DNA of 64,000 bases from Metabacillus sp. KUDC1714 (lineage in GTDB: Bacteria; Bacillota; Bacilli; Bacillales; Bacillaceae). The first letter of the stretch is position 1; every line of letters starts with the position of its first letter. The notes under the pieces were generated by a model. It was not told the DNA's origin. It saw only the letters and a program-made list of their open reading frames with translations, and did no database searches. Made by a program: the position numbers and the translations under genes. The stretch is taken from contig NZ_CP055263.1 in the NCBI RefSeq assembly GCF_014217835.1, forward strand, positions 3,351,501-3,415,500. The letters run 5' to 3'. Of this stretch, positions 8,795 to 17,664 are shown in pieces.

Positions 8795-9655
8795 ATGACT
8801 CAGTATTTTGTTAAGAAAGACTTGAATCCTAGTTTTGATAATAGTTTAGTTCCTAAATTGCTCTACATTTGTAATGTTGATGATACCCATACAAGATTCC
8901 CCCGAACTATGCATATGCATGATGATATTATGGAAATCATTTTTGTTAAAGAGGGAAAGGGCAGTCATTTGATTGGTGATCGAAATTATAAAACCAAAAA
9001 AGGTGATATTTTAATTTATAATAATGGTGTTCTTCACGATGAATACGGAAACGGAGATTCTGACACGAATATGAGTGTGTTTTGCTGTGGCATTACAGAT
9101 GTTAAGCTGGCTGGTTTACCAAGAAACCATTTGATTTCAAAAGAACAATCATATGTTTTGCATAGTGGGGAGTATGCTTCGAATATTGAATCATTGCTAG
9201 AGATGATGTATTCACAAATTTCGAAGGAAAAACCTGGTGCAGAGGAAATTTGCAGTTATTTGCTTCGAGCACTAATTACGCTTATTTTACAAATTCCACA
9301 AGAGAACTTCGTATTATCAAAATCTGAAGAATCAGTATTACTATGTGATATTAAATCTTACATAGATAAACATTATCAGGAAGATATTAATTTAAAATCC
9401 CTTTCTCAACGATTTCACATAAGTACTTATTATTTAGTCCATGTTTTCAAGAAATCTACAGGCTTTTCACCGATTCAATATATTATCCGACGTCGTATTG
9501 GAGAAGCACAGTCATTACTTATCAACACAAATGATAGTATTACAAAGATTGCTGGTATGGTTGGTTATGATAATACTAGCTACTTCGCGACACTCTTTTC
9601 TAAAACTGTAGGTATGTCTCCAAAGAAATATCGTCAGTTGTGGAGTGAAAATTAG
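8795..9655 (+). CDS. AraC-family transcriptional regulator with cupin sensor domain
   Basis: Regulator of 286 aa. The N-terminal cupin sugar-sensing domain occupies about residues 20-120 (RTMHMHDDIMEIIFVKEGKG, GDILIYNNGVLHDE). The C-terminal double HTH covers about residues 185-284 (LKSLSQRFHISTYYLVHVFK, ITKIAGMVGYDNTSYFATLF). The start ATG follows GGTGGGGGGG. It stands alone upstream of the TIM-barrel/dehydrogenase/IolT cassette and most likely activates it in response to a sugar. Regulators of the same type precede or interleave the related clusters at 22483 and 28482. Confidence 0.93.
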   Translation: MTQYFVKKDLNPSFDNSLVPKLLYICNVDDTHTRFPRTMHMHDDIMEIIFVKEGKGSHLIGDRNYKTKKGDILIYNNGVLHDEYGNGDSDTNMSVFCCGITDVKLAGLPRNHLISKEQSYVLHSGEYASNIESLLEMMYSQISKEKPGAEEICSYLLRALITLILQIPQENFVLSKSEESVLLCDIKSYIDKHYQEDINLKSLSQRFHISTYYLVHVFKKSTGFSPIQYIIRRRIGEAQSLLINTNDSITKIAGMVGYDNTSYFATLFSKTVGMSPKKYRQLWSEN

Positions 9656-9687
9656 ATCTCTTACGTTAAATAGATAAAACTACTTAC

Positions 9688-9727
9688 AAAAAGCAATAGT
9701 GACCCACTATTTGCTTTTTATTTTTTC
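9688..9727 (+). terminator. Terminator after AraC regulator
   Basis: AAAAAGCAATAGT pairs with ACTATTTGCTTTTT across a short loop, followed by ATTTTTT. The remaining gap to 9987 holds no gene but carries the promoter region of the next cassette. Confidence 0.8.
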
Positions 9728-9926
9728 CTTAAACTTTTTGCCAACCTTCTTAAGTAAGTTTAATGTTATACCTTTCTTCAGCTTAAAACACTACGTATTT
9801 ATCCTCCTCCCGTAAACTTAGATAATTTTCCGTTTTGATAATTTAAAACCTCTAAAACAATTAAAAACAAGATTGTGAAAGTTTCCATTTATATATATGA
9901 AAAATCTGCTTAAATTAAACAATATA

Positions 9927-9941
9927 ATGAAAGCGTTTAAT
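9927..9941 (+). promoter_or_regulatory. cre-like site upstream of TIM-barrel gene
   Basis: ATGAAAGCGTTTAAT matches the Bacillus cre consensus WTGNAANCGNWNNCW at all fixed positions except the penultimate C. It lies 46 bases before the start codon. Catabolite repression is inferred. Confidence 0.4.
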
Positions 9942-9987
9942 TTTAATAAAATTTATAATGAAAGTATTAGTTTTGGAGGTGTTTTAA

Positions 9988-10911
9988 ATGAGTATTAAAA
10001 TTTCAGGAGCCCCTTGTTGCTGGGGCGTCGATGATCCGAAAAATCCATTTCTTCCACCATGGGAGAAAGTATTACAAGAGGCATCACAAGCTGGTTATAA
10101 AGGGATTGAATTAGGACCATATGGTTATATGCCTATGGATATTAAGAGAGTACAAGCGGAGCTAACTAAAAATAATTTAAATATTATTGCGGGGACCATT
10201 TTTGATGATCTAGTATCAGAAAATAACTTAGAAAAGTTATTATCTCAGGTGGATGATATTTGTTCTTTGGTAACCAAGCTTCCAAAGTCACCAATGGAAG
10301 AAGGTAACCGATTTTCCCCCCCTTATTTAGTTATTATTGATTGGGGACATGATGAAAGAGACTTTAATGCTGGCCATCCTGATAGGGCAAAAAGGTTATC
10401 TACACAGAAATGGAACAATATGATGAATCATATTCGAATTCTTTCAGAACGGGCATGGAATAAGTTTGGAGTACGGCCAGTAATCCATCCACACGCTGGC
10501 GGTTATATTGAATATGAAGACGAAATCAAAAAACTTATCAAAGATATTCCTTATGAAATAGCCGGACTTTGCCTGGATACTGGGCACTTATACTATTCAA
10601 AAATGGATCCGGTTCAGTGGCTCAGAGATTACTCAGATCGACTAGATTATATTCATTTTAAGGATATTGATCTAGAAATATATCATCAAGTTATCGGAGA
10701 AAGAATTCGTTTTTTTGATGCTTGTGCAAGAGGGGTAATGTGCCCAATCGGACAAGGAATCATTGATTATAATGCTATTTATCATTTGTTAAAAGATATA
10801 AATTACCGCGGGTATATCACAATTGAACAAGAACGTGACCCTAGAAACTCTAATACTAGTTTACGTGATGTAAAACAAAGTGTTGATTATTTAAAGCGTG
10901 TTGGATATTGA
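9988..10911 (+). CDS. IolE-like sugar isomerase/epimerase-family TIM-barrel protein
   Basis: Cytoplasmic TIM-barrel protein (307 aa) of the AP-endonuclease-2/sugar-phosphate isomerase superfamily. The start SIKISGAPCCWGVDDPKNPF and AGYKGIELGPYGYMP resemble IolE (inosose dehydratase). Metal-ligand positions are visible as VIHPHAGG (residue ~165), CLDTGHLYY (~195), YIHFKDID (~220) and the terminal ITIEQERD (~285). The exact reaction is unknown; family members dehydrate or epimerise keto sugars, and some cleave 3-keto-glycosides. It starts an operon with the dehydrogenase 35 bases downstream, whose keto product it probably uses. GGAGG lies at good spacing from the ATG. Confidence 0.88.
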   Translation: MSIKISGAPCCWGVDDPKNPFLPPWEKVLQEASQAGYKGIELGPYGYMPMDIKRVQAELTKNNLNIIAGTIFDDLVSENNLEKLLSQVDDICSLVTKLPKSPMEEGNRFSPPYLVIIDWGHDERDFNAGHPDRAKRLSTQKWNNMMNHIRILSERAWNKFGVRPVIHPHAGGYIEYEDEIKKLIKDIPYEIAGLCLDTGHLYYSKMDPVQWLRDYSDRLDYIHFKDIDLEIYHQVIGERIRFFDACARGVMCPIGQGIIDYNAIYHLLKDINYRGYITIEQERDPRNSNTSLRDVKQSVDYLKRVGY

Positions 10912-10946
10912 TTGAAAATAGATTACGAGAAAAGGAGAAATGAAAG

Positions 10947-12113
10947 ATGATAAATGGTGAAAAAAATATAGAAAATCCTATACGTTGGGGCATGGTAGGT
11001 GGTGGACGCGGAAGTCAAATTGGTTACATACATCGATCTTCTGCGTTACGTGACCATAATTTTGAATTGGTTGCAGGTGCCTTTGATATAGATCCAGAAC
11101 GTGGGAAAGATTTTGGAGTGAATTTACATGTTGACCCAGAAAGGTGCTACGCTGACTACAAAACAATGTTTGAAGCAGAAGCAAAGCGTGAAGATGGTAT
11201 TCAGGCTGTTTCAATAGCAACTCCAAATGGAACACATTATGAAATTACAAAAGCTGCATTAATTGCTGGATTGCATGTTGTGTGTGAAAAACCTCTATGC
11301 TTTACAACTACAGAAGCAATTGAATTAGAAGAACTTGCTTATGCGAAAAATTTAGTGGTTGGCATTTCCTATGGATATTCAGGACACCAGATGATTGAAC
11401 AAGCGCGTAAAATGATTGAAAATGGGGACTTAGGAGACATACGTATTGTGAAAATGCAGTTTGCACATGGTTTCCATTCTACTGCTGTCGAAAAGAATAA
11501 TGCAAGTACTAAATGGCGTGTTGATCCAAAAGTTGCAGGACCAAGTTATGTCTTAGGTGATTTAGGAACACATCCTTTGTATTTATCTGAGGTCATGCTA
11601 CCAAACTTAAAGATTAAAAAGTTGATGTGTTCTCGTCAAAGTTTTGTGAAAAGCCGCTCACCTCTAGAGGACAATGCTTTTACTATTATGGAATATGAAA
11701 ACGGTGCCATGGGGACGGTGTGGTCTTCTTGCGTTAATGCTGGCTCTATGCATGGACAAACAATTCGAATCATAGGTTCAAAAGCTAGTATTGAATGGTG
11801 GGATGAACATCCTAATCAGTTAAGATATGAAGTCCAAGGTAAACCAGCAATGATTTTAGATCGTGGAATGGATTATCTTTATTCTGAAGCACTTATCGAT
11901 GATCGTATAGGTGGAGGTCATCCAGAAGGCTTGTTTGAAGCATGGTCTAATCTTTATTCTCGATTTGCAAAAGCGATGAATGCAAAAGATCGTGGAGAAA
12001 CATTAGAAGATGTTTGGTACCCAGGTATTCAGGCAGGGGTAGAAGGTGTTCGATGGGTTGAAAACTGTGTAAGGTCTGCAGATAATGGTGCTGTTTGGGT
12101 TGAATACCAATAA
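10947..12113 (+). CDS. Gfo/Idh/MocA-family sugar dehydrogenase
   Basis: NAD(P)-dependent oxidoreductase (388 aa). The Rossmann fold is marked by WGMVGGGRGSQIGYIH (residues 14-29; the usual GxGxxG is GGGRGS), followed by CEKPL with catalytic K115 and GDLGTHP with D205 and H209. Relatives oxidise a ring hydroxyl of inositols, free sugars or glycosides to a ketone. It is a clear paralogue of the enzyme at 32366-33568 (shared AGAFDIDPERGKDFG, SIATPNGTHYEI and ENCVRSADNGAVWV). It pairs with the preceding TIM-barrel protein, suggesting oxidation followed by isomerisation or elimination. The substrate is unknown. Confidence 0.92.
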   Translation: MINGEKNIENPIRWGMVGGGRGSQIGYIHRSSALRDHNFELVAGAFDIDPERGKDFGVNLHVDPERCYADYKTMFEAEAKREDGIQAVSIATPNGTHYEITKAALIAGLHVVCEKPLCFTTTEAIELEELAYAKNLVVGISYGYSGHQMIEQARKMIENGDLGDIRIVKMQFAHGFHSTAVEKNNASTKWRVDPKVAGPSYVLGDLGTHPLYLSEVMLPNLKIKKLMCSRQSFVKSRSPLEDNAFTIMEYENGAMGTVWSSCVNAGSMHGQTIRIIGSKASIEWWDEHPNQLRYEVQGKPAMILDRGMDYLYSEALIDDRIGGGHPEGLFEAWSNLYSRFAKAMNAKDRGETLEDVWYPGIQAGVEGVRWVENCVRSADNGAVWVEYQ

Positions 12114-12135
12114 GTGGGATAAAAGTTCAATTGGA

Positions 12136-12182
12136 ATAAGGTCTTTGAAAGTGTCGTTCAAAGGCCTTATAGAAAATTTTAT
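12136..12182 (+). terminator. Terminator after dehydrogenase gene
   Basis: ATAAGGTCTTTGAA pairs with TTCAAAGGCCTTAT around a 7-base loop. The downstream tract AGAAAATTTTATTT is only moderately T-rich, so termination may be partial. Confidence 0.6.
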
Positions 12183-12270
12183 TTAAAACAAATGTCCTCA
12201 TGAAGTTATAGATAAGAAATAAAGACTAAAGGAAACAGTTTAATTTTTGTTTACTTTCATTAAGTAAAAC

Positions 12271-12284
12271 TGAAAACGCTATCA
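12271..12284 (+). promoter_or_regulatory. cre site upstream of IolT-like porter
   Basis: TGAAAACGCTATCA is a full match to the core consensus TGWNANCGNTNWCA for CcpA binding. It lies 77 bases before the start codon, so the porter is probably subject to carbon catabolite repression. Confidence 0.65.
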
Positions 12285-12360
12285 AATATTTTATCCTTAA
12301 TAATTGTTAATTTCATAATGAAGTAAAATTTAAATTAGTGAACAGCTAAGGAGGATAATC

Positions 12361-13794
12361 ATGAGTACTAGAATGAGTAAGAAACAAATGAGTCATAAAG
12401 CTTATTTACAAATTATTATGATATCAGCAACATTTGGTGGGCTTCTCTTTGGATATGACACTGGTGTAATAAATGGAGCTTTACCTTTTATGGCCCAACC
12501 TGACCAACTTAATCTAACACCAGTTACAGAAGGTCTTGTTACAAGTTCACTTCTATTTGGAGCAGCACTTGGTGCATTAGTATGCGGTAAATTAGCAGAC
12601 CGCTATGGCCGTCGTAAGATGATCCTTAATCTATCATTCTTATTCTTGTTAGCATCACTTGGAACTACATTTGCTCCGAATGTTTCAACTATGGTTGTCT
12701 TTCGCTTTTTACTCGGGCTTGCTGTTGGAGGAGCATCATCTATGGTACCGGCCTTTTTAGCTGAAATGGCACCCCATGAGAAAAGAGGGCGGATGGTTAC
12801 CCAAAATGAACTTATGATTGTTGGTGGGCAACTATTAGCTTATGTTTTCAATGCTATTCTTGGTGTTACTATGGCTGATACTGACCATGTTTGGCGATAT
12901 ATGCTTGTCCTTAGTGCAGTTCCAGCACTAATACTATTTGTAAGTATGCTCTTTGTTCCAGAGAGTCCTAGGTGGCTTACTTCAAAAGGAAAGAAAAGTG
13001 AGGCATTGAGTGTCCTTAAACAAATACGTGACGAGAAACGAGCTAAATTTGAATTTAATGTAATTGAAAAAGCAGTAGAAAAAGATTCAGAACTTAAGAA
13101 GGCGTCTTTCAAAGACTTTTCAACACCATGGTTACGACGTATTTTGTTAATTGGAATTGGGGTTGCCGTTGTGAATCAAATTACAGGTGTCAACTCAATA
13201 ATGTATTATGGAACTCAAATTCTTCAAGAGTCTGGTTTCGGTACGAAGGCGGCATTAATCGCTAACATTGCCAATGGAGTTATATCAGTCATTGCGGTAA
13301 TATTCGGTATCTGGCTGATTGGTAAGGTTAACCGTCGTCCAATGTTGATTATTGGTTTGTGTGGTACCACTACAGCACTTTTACTTATTGCGATATTCTC
13401 AATGGTACTTGATGGTTCTGCTGTACTCCCGTATATAGTGCTTTCTTTGACAGTGTTATTCCTTGCCTTTATGCAAGGGTGTGTTGGACCTGTTACATGG
13501 TTAGTTATTGCTGAAATATTCCCACAAAGGTTAAGAGGCCTTGGGTCTGGTATAAGTATATTTTTCCTATGGATCGTAAATTTTATTATTGGTTTTGCTT
13601 TTCCGATATTGCTAAGCTCTGTAGGTTTATCTACGACATTCTTTATTTTCGTTGCATTGGGCTTATTAGGAATTAGTTTTGTGTATAAATTTATGCCAGA
13701 AACAAATGGACGTACGCTTGAAGAATTGGAGGAGCATTTCCGTGCACAATACGATAAAGAGAGCACGATGAAATCGATTTATAAGGCCCAATAA
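12361..13794 (+). CDS. IolT-like sugar/inositol:proton symporter (MFS)
   Basis: Major facilitator of the sugar porter family (477 aa, 12 membrane segments). Signatures are FGGLLFGYDTGVINGALP in TM1, DRYGRRK in loop 2-3, PESPRWL after TM6, QITGVNSIMYYG in TM7 and PETNGRTLEELE at the end. TQNELMIVGGQ in TM5 is as in Bacillus IolT. It has its own promoter region with a cre site after a hairpin that separates it from the dehydrogenase. Inositol or a hexose is the likely substrate class. It is closely similar to the porter at 30816-32240, so the two may bring in related substrates for two related cassettes. AAGGAGG precedes the ATG. Confidence 0.93.
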   Translation: MSTRMSKKQMSHKAYLQIIMISATFGGLLFGYDTGVINGALPFMAQPDQLNLTPVTEGLVTSSLLFGAALGALVCGKLADRYGRRKMILNLSFLFLLASLGTTFAPNVSTMVVFRFLLGLAVGGASSMVPAFLAEMAPHEKRGRMVTQNELMIVGGQLLAYVFNAILGVTMADTDHVWRYMLVLSAVPALILFVSMLFVPESPRWLTSKGKKSEALSVLKQIRDEKRAKFEFNVIEKAVEKDSELKKASFKDFSTPWLRRILLIGIGVAVVNQITGVNSIMYYGTQILQESGFGTKAALIANIANGVISVIAVIFGIWLIGKVNRRPMLIIGLCGTTTALLLIAIFSMVLDGSAVLPYIVLSLTVLFLAFMQGCVGPVTWLVIAEIFPQRLRGLGSGISIFFLWIVNFIIGFAFPILLSSVGLSTTFFIFVALGLLGISFVYKFMPETNGRTLEELEEHFRAQYDKESTMKSIYKAQ

Positions 13795-13877
13795 GAATTA
13801 TAGAATGATAGTTTTAAAAGATTATGAATTTTACACTGTTTTCCCGCGTGGTTCTAAAAGTGAAAGTCCTCTATATT

Positions 13878-13914
<37 letters not shown>

Positions 13915-13950
13915 CTATAGCATACTGACAAGGGTAAAGAAATACTCGTT

Positions 13951-13995
13951 TTAAAAAGCCCGATTACTTCTTGAATTATAGAGAAATCGGGCTTA
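13951..13995 (-). terminator. Terminator of the qdoI-exporter operon
   Basis: Read on the minus strand, AAGCCCGATT pairs with AATCGGGCTT and is followed by TTTAAAA. It is oriented to end the minus-strand operon; the plus-strand side has no T-run. Confidence 0.65.
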
Positions 13996-14175
13996 CTCAT
14001 ATTATTGAATTATACAACTGACTTCATCAAAAATAAGGTGAGCTCTTTTGCATTTTAAATGATAGTTCAGTATGCATAATGTCACTTACATTTAAGAGAT
14101 TATCGGAAAAATTATAACTAGGTTTAAAGTATATTCATTCGAATAGCTCTTTAAGTAACTCCATCTTTTAAAATC

Positions 14176-15591
14176 TTAATTTATATTCTTACTTACGATT
14201 TTCCGACTAGTAATCTCTCTGAAATTACTGGAGTAGATTATGAATACAATTACTATTAGTAAAGCCAATACAGCATAAATATAGCTAAAGTTCAAGCTAT
14301 CTTGATTTTGTAAAAAAGGATTTAAATGAAGGGCAGAATGTTTAATTTCCAATGCTTTGCTTATTAATGTAGTAGCAGTAGCACCTGCGATGAAGTTTGT
14401 CATCATAAAAACTCCCATTCCCACCCCTGCATGTTCTCTCGGTAATGTACGGGAAACGGTATTTGCTAATGCGATTTGAATGAATGTTTGGCCAACACAA
14501 GCAAATACCAAAACAACCATAATGATTAAAGAAGATAATCCTACCATAAAGGATAAAAGGCTGTATCCAAGGAAAAAGTTTAATAACGCTGTATAGGTTA
14601 AATAGTTATTTCCTTTTATATCTGCTAGTTTGCCAGCTTTTTTACCTAATATAGCTGCCAATAAAGCGCTCGGAAACATAACTAATCCGCTAACAAGAGG
14701 TGATAAACCATTTATACCTTGTAGTAGGAGTGGTGTTAAATAGGGAATCCCGAATCCTATCCCTGAGCTTAAGCCAGACACAAGAATACCAATCGTGTAC
14801 TTTTTGTTTTTGAATAGTTTTATTTCAATGAAAGGTTCATTTGTGGTGTTAATTCTCCAAATAAATAAAGTAACGAGAATAACTCCTACTATCGCATATA
14901 ATAGTGAACCTTGGGTAATAGCCAGTAACAGGAAAGCTAGAGTGCCCGCAAGTAACCCAGCCCCAATCAAATCTGTCTTTGATTTTTCTTTCGGTGTGTC
15001 ATTATCTAGGTATTTTCGAAAAAAGGGAAGGGTGGTCAAGGCTAAAAGGGAAATAATAAACAGATAATTCCAGCTAATAAAGCTGGTTACAAGACCAGCA
15101 ACAATAGGTCCAATTGCTGTTCCTAAAGCCATTCCCGCTGAAGTAATCCCTAGTGCTCTTCCTCTAGTTTCAATGGAAAAGTAACGAGTTGGAATAATCA
15201 TAGAGGTCGCTGGCATAACCGATGCCCCCATTGCTTGAAGTATCCGTCCAGCTACAATCATCTTAAAACTAGCTGCTGTAAAACCAATGATTGATCCCAC
15301 CGCAAAAAAGACTAATCCTACGGTAATTAGATTTTTAAGTTTGTAGCAATCTGCTAATTTTCCATACATGACTGAACCAATCGCATAAACGATAATATAG
15401 CCAGTTACAATCCATCCGGCCTGGGATGGCTGAAGTCCGAATTCCTTTGTAATAGTTGGGATAGCCATATTGAACATGGTAGAATTCATCACTGAAATAA
15501 CTAATGCGAAAGCAAGAACCAAGATAAGCTTTTCTCTATGTTGTTGATCGACCATTGAATTTGTTTGACTCATTTTTTTCTCCTTATTCAA
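14176..15591 (-). CDS. 14-TM MFS drug/metabolite exporter (DHA2/TetL-like)
   Basis: Proton-driven exporter (471 aa) with about 14 membrane segments. FNMAIPTITKEFGL in loop 1, GKLADCYKLKNLI as motif A (GxLaDrxGrkxxl, here with CYKLKN) and GMALGTAIGPIVAGL as motif C, which is diagnostic of antiporters, are all visible. The overall layout resembles Tet(L)/Tet(K) and LmrB. It lies 99 bases downstream of qdoI in the same direction and probably shares its promoter. Export of flavonoids or of quercetin breakdown products is inferred from that position. In B. subtilis the related LmrA/QdoR regulon likewise contains the exporter LmrB (known). Confidence 0.9.
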   Translation of the reverse strand: MNKEKKMSQTNSMVDQQHREKLILVLAFALVISVMNSTMFNMAIPTITKEFGLQPSQAGWIVTGYIIVYAIGSVMYGKLADCYKLKNLITVGLVFFAVGSIIGFTAASFKMIVAGRILQAMGASVMPATSMIIPTRYFSIETRGRALGITSAGMALGTAIGPIVAGLVTSFISWNYLFIISLLALTTLPFFRKYLDNDTPKEKSKTDLIGAGLLAGTLAFLLLAITQGSLLYAIVGVILVTLFIWRINTTNEPFIEIKLFKNKKYTIGILVSGLSSGIGFGIPYLTPLLLQGINGLSPLVSGLVMFPSALLAAILGKKAGKLADIKGNNYLTYTALLNFFLGYSLLSFMVGLSSLIIMVVLVFACVGQTFIQIALANTVSRTLPREHAGVGMGVFMMTNFIAGATATTLISKALEIKHSALHLNPFLQNQDSLNFSYIYAVLALLIVIVFIIYSSNFREITSRKIVSKNIN

Positions 15592-15610
15592 AAATGTAAA
15601 TCAAATACAA

Positions 15611-15656
15611 TTAAACATGAGCAAGATGGGAAGGTTTCTCTCTTGTTCATGTTTAA
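15611..15656 (-). promoter_or_regulatory. Intercistronic hairpin between qdoI and exporter
   Basis: TTAAACATGAGCAAGA faces TCTTGTTCATGTTTAA, 16-base arms with one mismatch around 14 bases. No T-run follows on the minus strand. It probably tunes or protects the mRNA segments rather than stopping transcription fully. Confidence 0.55.
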
Positions 15657-15690
15657 CTATAAAATAGATTTTTGATTCTCTGATTTTGAG

Positions 15691-16695
15691 TTATTTACTG
15701 ACAACTTTCAAATCTAATTTATCAATAGTTTGCATGACTCTGTCAAAACGCAGAGGCTGAGGCTCGCTCGGGAAAATATAATGTTCATATGGATCACCTA
15801 AAGTACGAAAAAATGGTTCAAACAGACCCGAAGCCAACAAGCCTACCATTTTGGTGTAATGAGAGTCTAGTCGGTATGAATGGATTGTATGAGCCGGAAC
15901 ATGCAGGAAGTCCCCGGGATTTAATTGGATTTCCTCTCCATTTGCCCACATTGTCATCTGGCCTTCGAGACAGAAAAAGGTTTCTGTATGATGCTCATGG
16001 TAATGGTCTACAATTCGATCACCTTTAGGGCCTTCAGAAGAAACGATAATAAATTGTCCTTCAGTATTCGTTTGGGCAGCGACAATTCTATGCAATTGGT
16101 CACCAGTCAAAAGGCGATCTCCTTCACCAGATTCAAGTACATAAGGAATTACTTGATCAGGTCGAATAGAATTTTTAACAAGTGTAGCAGTACTTGCTGG
16201 TTTATCTTCAAGGATAAAGCTCACATCAGCCTTAGCTTCAGCCTCGCGGAAGCCTTCAGAAGGAAGCTCACTGCTTTCGTGTGGGGGATACTCAACTTTA
16301 TCGTACGGTTTTCCTATGATCGAATAAAGGGTAGCAGCTTCACCTTTTGTCATGTAAGAAACAAACCGGGTTCTATGGCTCTTCATTCGATAGCTGTGGA
16401 TTGTTCCAGCAGGAATATGGGCGTAATCCCCAGCAGTAAGTAGATATCTCTCTTCGTTAAGGGTTAGTTCAAGTCTGCCATCAAGTACTAAAATGCCTTC
16501 ATGTGTATGATGGTGAAGATGTGAAGGGAAAGCATCTTCTTTTCCTCCAGAAATTAACACCATTTCAAAAATATTACCTGTACTTTTTGGATCTGCCATG
16601 ACAATTGCAACCTGTCTACCTAACAGGTATCGTTTTCCCTCTCCACTTCTGAGTAAATAAGGTGCTTTTTCTTCTGGTAATACATTCTTGAACAT
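15691..16695 (-). CDS. qdoI: Quercetin 2,3-dioxygenase (bicupin)
   Basis: Metal-dependent bicupin (334 aa) that opens the flavonol C-ring of quercetin with O2, giving a depside and carbon monoxide. All ligands expected from the B. subtilis QdoI structure are present in both cupins: H59, H61, E66 and H100 in the first, and H231, H233, E238 and H272 in the second. Long blocks such as VLESGEGDRLLTGDQLHRIV and SHYTKMVG are nearly identical to B. subtilis QdoI. No signal peptide is seen, so it acts in the cytoplasm. A sequence matching the QdoR/LmrA operator lies 43 bases upstream. The TetR gene upstream and the exporter downstream complete a flavonoid-response unit. Confidence 0.97.
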   Translation of the reverse strand: MFKNVLPEEKAPYLLRSGEGKRYLLGRQVAIVMADPKSTGNIFEMVLISGGKEDAFPSHLHHHTHEGILVLDGRLELTLNEERYLLTAGDYAHIPAGTIHSYRMKSHRTRFVSYMTKGEAATLYSIIGKPYDKVEYPPHESSELPSEGFREAEAKADVSFILEDKPASTATLVKNSIRPDQVIPYVLESGEGDRLLTGDQLHRIVAAQTNTEGQFIIVSSEGPKGDRIVDHYHEHHTETFFCLEGQMTMWANGEEIQLNPGDFLHVPAHTIHSYRLDSHYTKMVGLLASGLFEPFFRTLGDPYEHYIFPSEPQPLRFDRVMQTIDKLDLKVVSK

Positions 16696-16737
16696 AACAT
16701 TTCTCCTCTCTAATCATTGATATGTAATAAAATAAAA

Positions 16738-16755
16738 TAGACCAGTCTATATAAT
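16738..16755. promoter_or_regulatory. QdoR/LmrA-type operator before qdoI
   Basis: TAGACCAGTCTATATAAT matches the published B. subtilis LmrA/YxaF (QdoR) box, recalled as tagaccRRTCWMYATAWT, at every position. It lies between the TetR gene and qdoI. Flavonoid-relieved repression of qdoI is inferred. Confidence 0.75.
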
Positions 16756-16779
16756 AGTAGTGTAAAGGGGCTAAAAATG

Positions 16780-17355
16780 CTACCCTTTTTTTGTTAATAA
16801 CAAAGGAATTGTTTCAGCTATGGTAAGAAGATGTGTTTTATCCTTATTTGCTAAAGAGAGTAAAATTCCACCTTCAATCATGGAGTTTAATAACATTCCT
16901 ACTTTAATTGCCTGTTCGTTTTGGACCCCATTTTGAATTAACTTTTTAGCAAGAATTGTTTCCCATTTTTTAAAGGACTCTACACATACCATACGCAAAG
17001 GCTCACTTATTAAGGCGGTTTCACTTGCTAGCAAACCGACTGGGATTCCCTCAATATTTTGAGGGTTATTGAATTGGTTAGCAGTTTCGTGAATAAAGGC
17101 TTGAATAGCTTCTATAGGATCTGGCACCTCATCCATAAATCCCTGTAGCTTTGTTTCAATGTAAATGCTTGTATATTTAACTGCTTCGATGGCAAGCTCT
17201 TCTTTTCCGTTAGGAAAGTAATGATAAAGAGATCCCTTAGGTGAACCGCTTTCCTTGATTATTTGATTTAATCCTGTTGCATGATAACCTTGCAACTGAA
17301 AAAGGCGTGATGCTGTTTGAAGTATTTTTTCTCGAGAATCTGATTTATTTGCCAT
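16780..17355 (-). CDS. TetR-family repressor, QdoR/LmrA-like
   Basis: TetR regulator of 191 aa. The N-terminal HTH spans about residues 8-55 (REKILQTASRLFQLQGYHAT, GSPKGSLYHYFPNGKEEL); the C-terminal helical domain (~80-190) would bind the effector. GYHATGLNQII and SPKGSLYHYFPNGKEEL are typical of the YxaF/LmrA branch that senses flavonoids such as quercetin in B. subtilis. It lies directly upstream of qdoI in the same direction. Matching operator sequences occur before qdoI and before its own start, so it most likely represses both and is released by a flavonoid. Confidence 0.9.
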   Translation of the reverse strand: MANKSDSREKILQTASRLFQLQGYHATGLNQIIKESGSPKGSLYHYFPNGKEELAIEAVKYTSIYIETKLQGFMDEVPDPIEAIQAFIHETANQFNNPQNIEGIPVGLLASETALISEPLRMVCVESFKKWETILAKKLIQNGVQNEQAIKVGMLLNSMIEGGILLSLANKDKTHLLTIAETIPLLLTKKG

Positions 17356-17379
17356 GAAGTTTCCCCCTGATATGTTATG

Positions 17380-17397
17380 AAGACCGACTTATATAAA
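17380..17397. promoter_or_regulatory. QdoR/LmrA-type operator before the TetR gene
   Basis: AAGACCGACTTATATAAA agrees with the box before qdoI in its GACC half and ATATAA tail and fits the published consensus with few mismatches. Its place just upstream of the TetR start suggests autorepression. Confidence 0.6.
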
Positions 17398-17535
17398 TAT
17401 AGAAAACAAATAGTACATTGTCAAAATGAGAGCGTTTTGAATTATAGTTAAGGAATTACTCCAAGTTTATTATTTGACTTAGTAATTAAACAAAAACAAG
17501 AATCCTCTTTTAAAAATACATTGTTTTTATAAGTG

Positions 17536-17602
17536 AATCTTTGATTCAAGCAAACATTCACTCGCTTTTGATATTTCCGTTGTTGTAAACGATTGCTAAA
17601 AT
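17536..17602 (+). promoter_or_regulatory. Rhamnosidase promoter with shared activator element and cre
   Basis: AATCTTTGATTCAAGCAAAC at 17536-17555 is repeated base for base at 20759-20778. TTGTAAACGATTGCT at 17583-17597 is a full match to the cre consensus WTGNAANCGNWNNCW and runs into an extended -10, TGCTAAAAT, ending at 17602. No good -35 is seen, consistent with an activator-dependent promoter. The rest of the 309-base gap holds no gene. Confidence 0.65.
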
Positions 17603-17664
17603 AGGACTATTAAGATAAATAGATAAAATTAAGTTTTATGAAAAGGGAAAGGGAGGAACAAAGA

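Noticed and set aside
13224..13766. Long minus-strand frame inside the IolT-like porter
   Set aside because: Mirror frame of a well-supported membrane protein; no family features.
17427..17440. TGAGAGCGTTTTGA as a cre site before the first rhamnosidase
   Set aside because: One core mismatch and far from the promoter; the exact cre at 17583-17597 explains control better.
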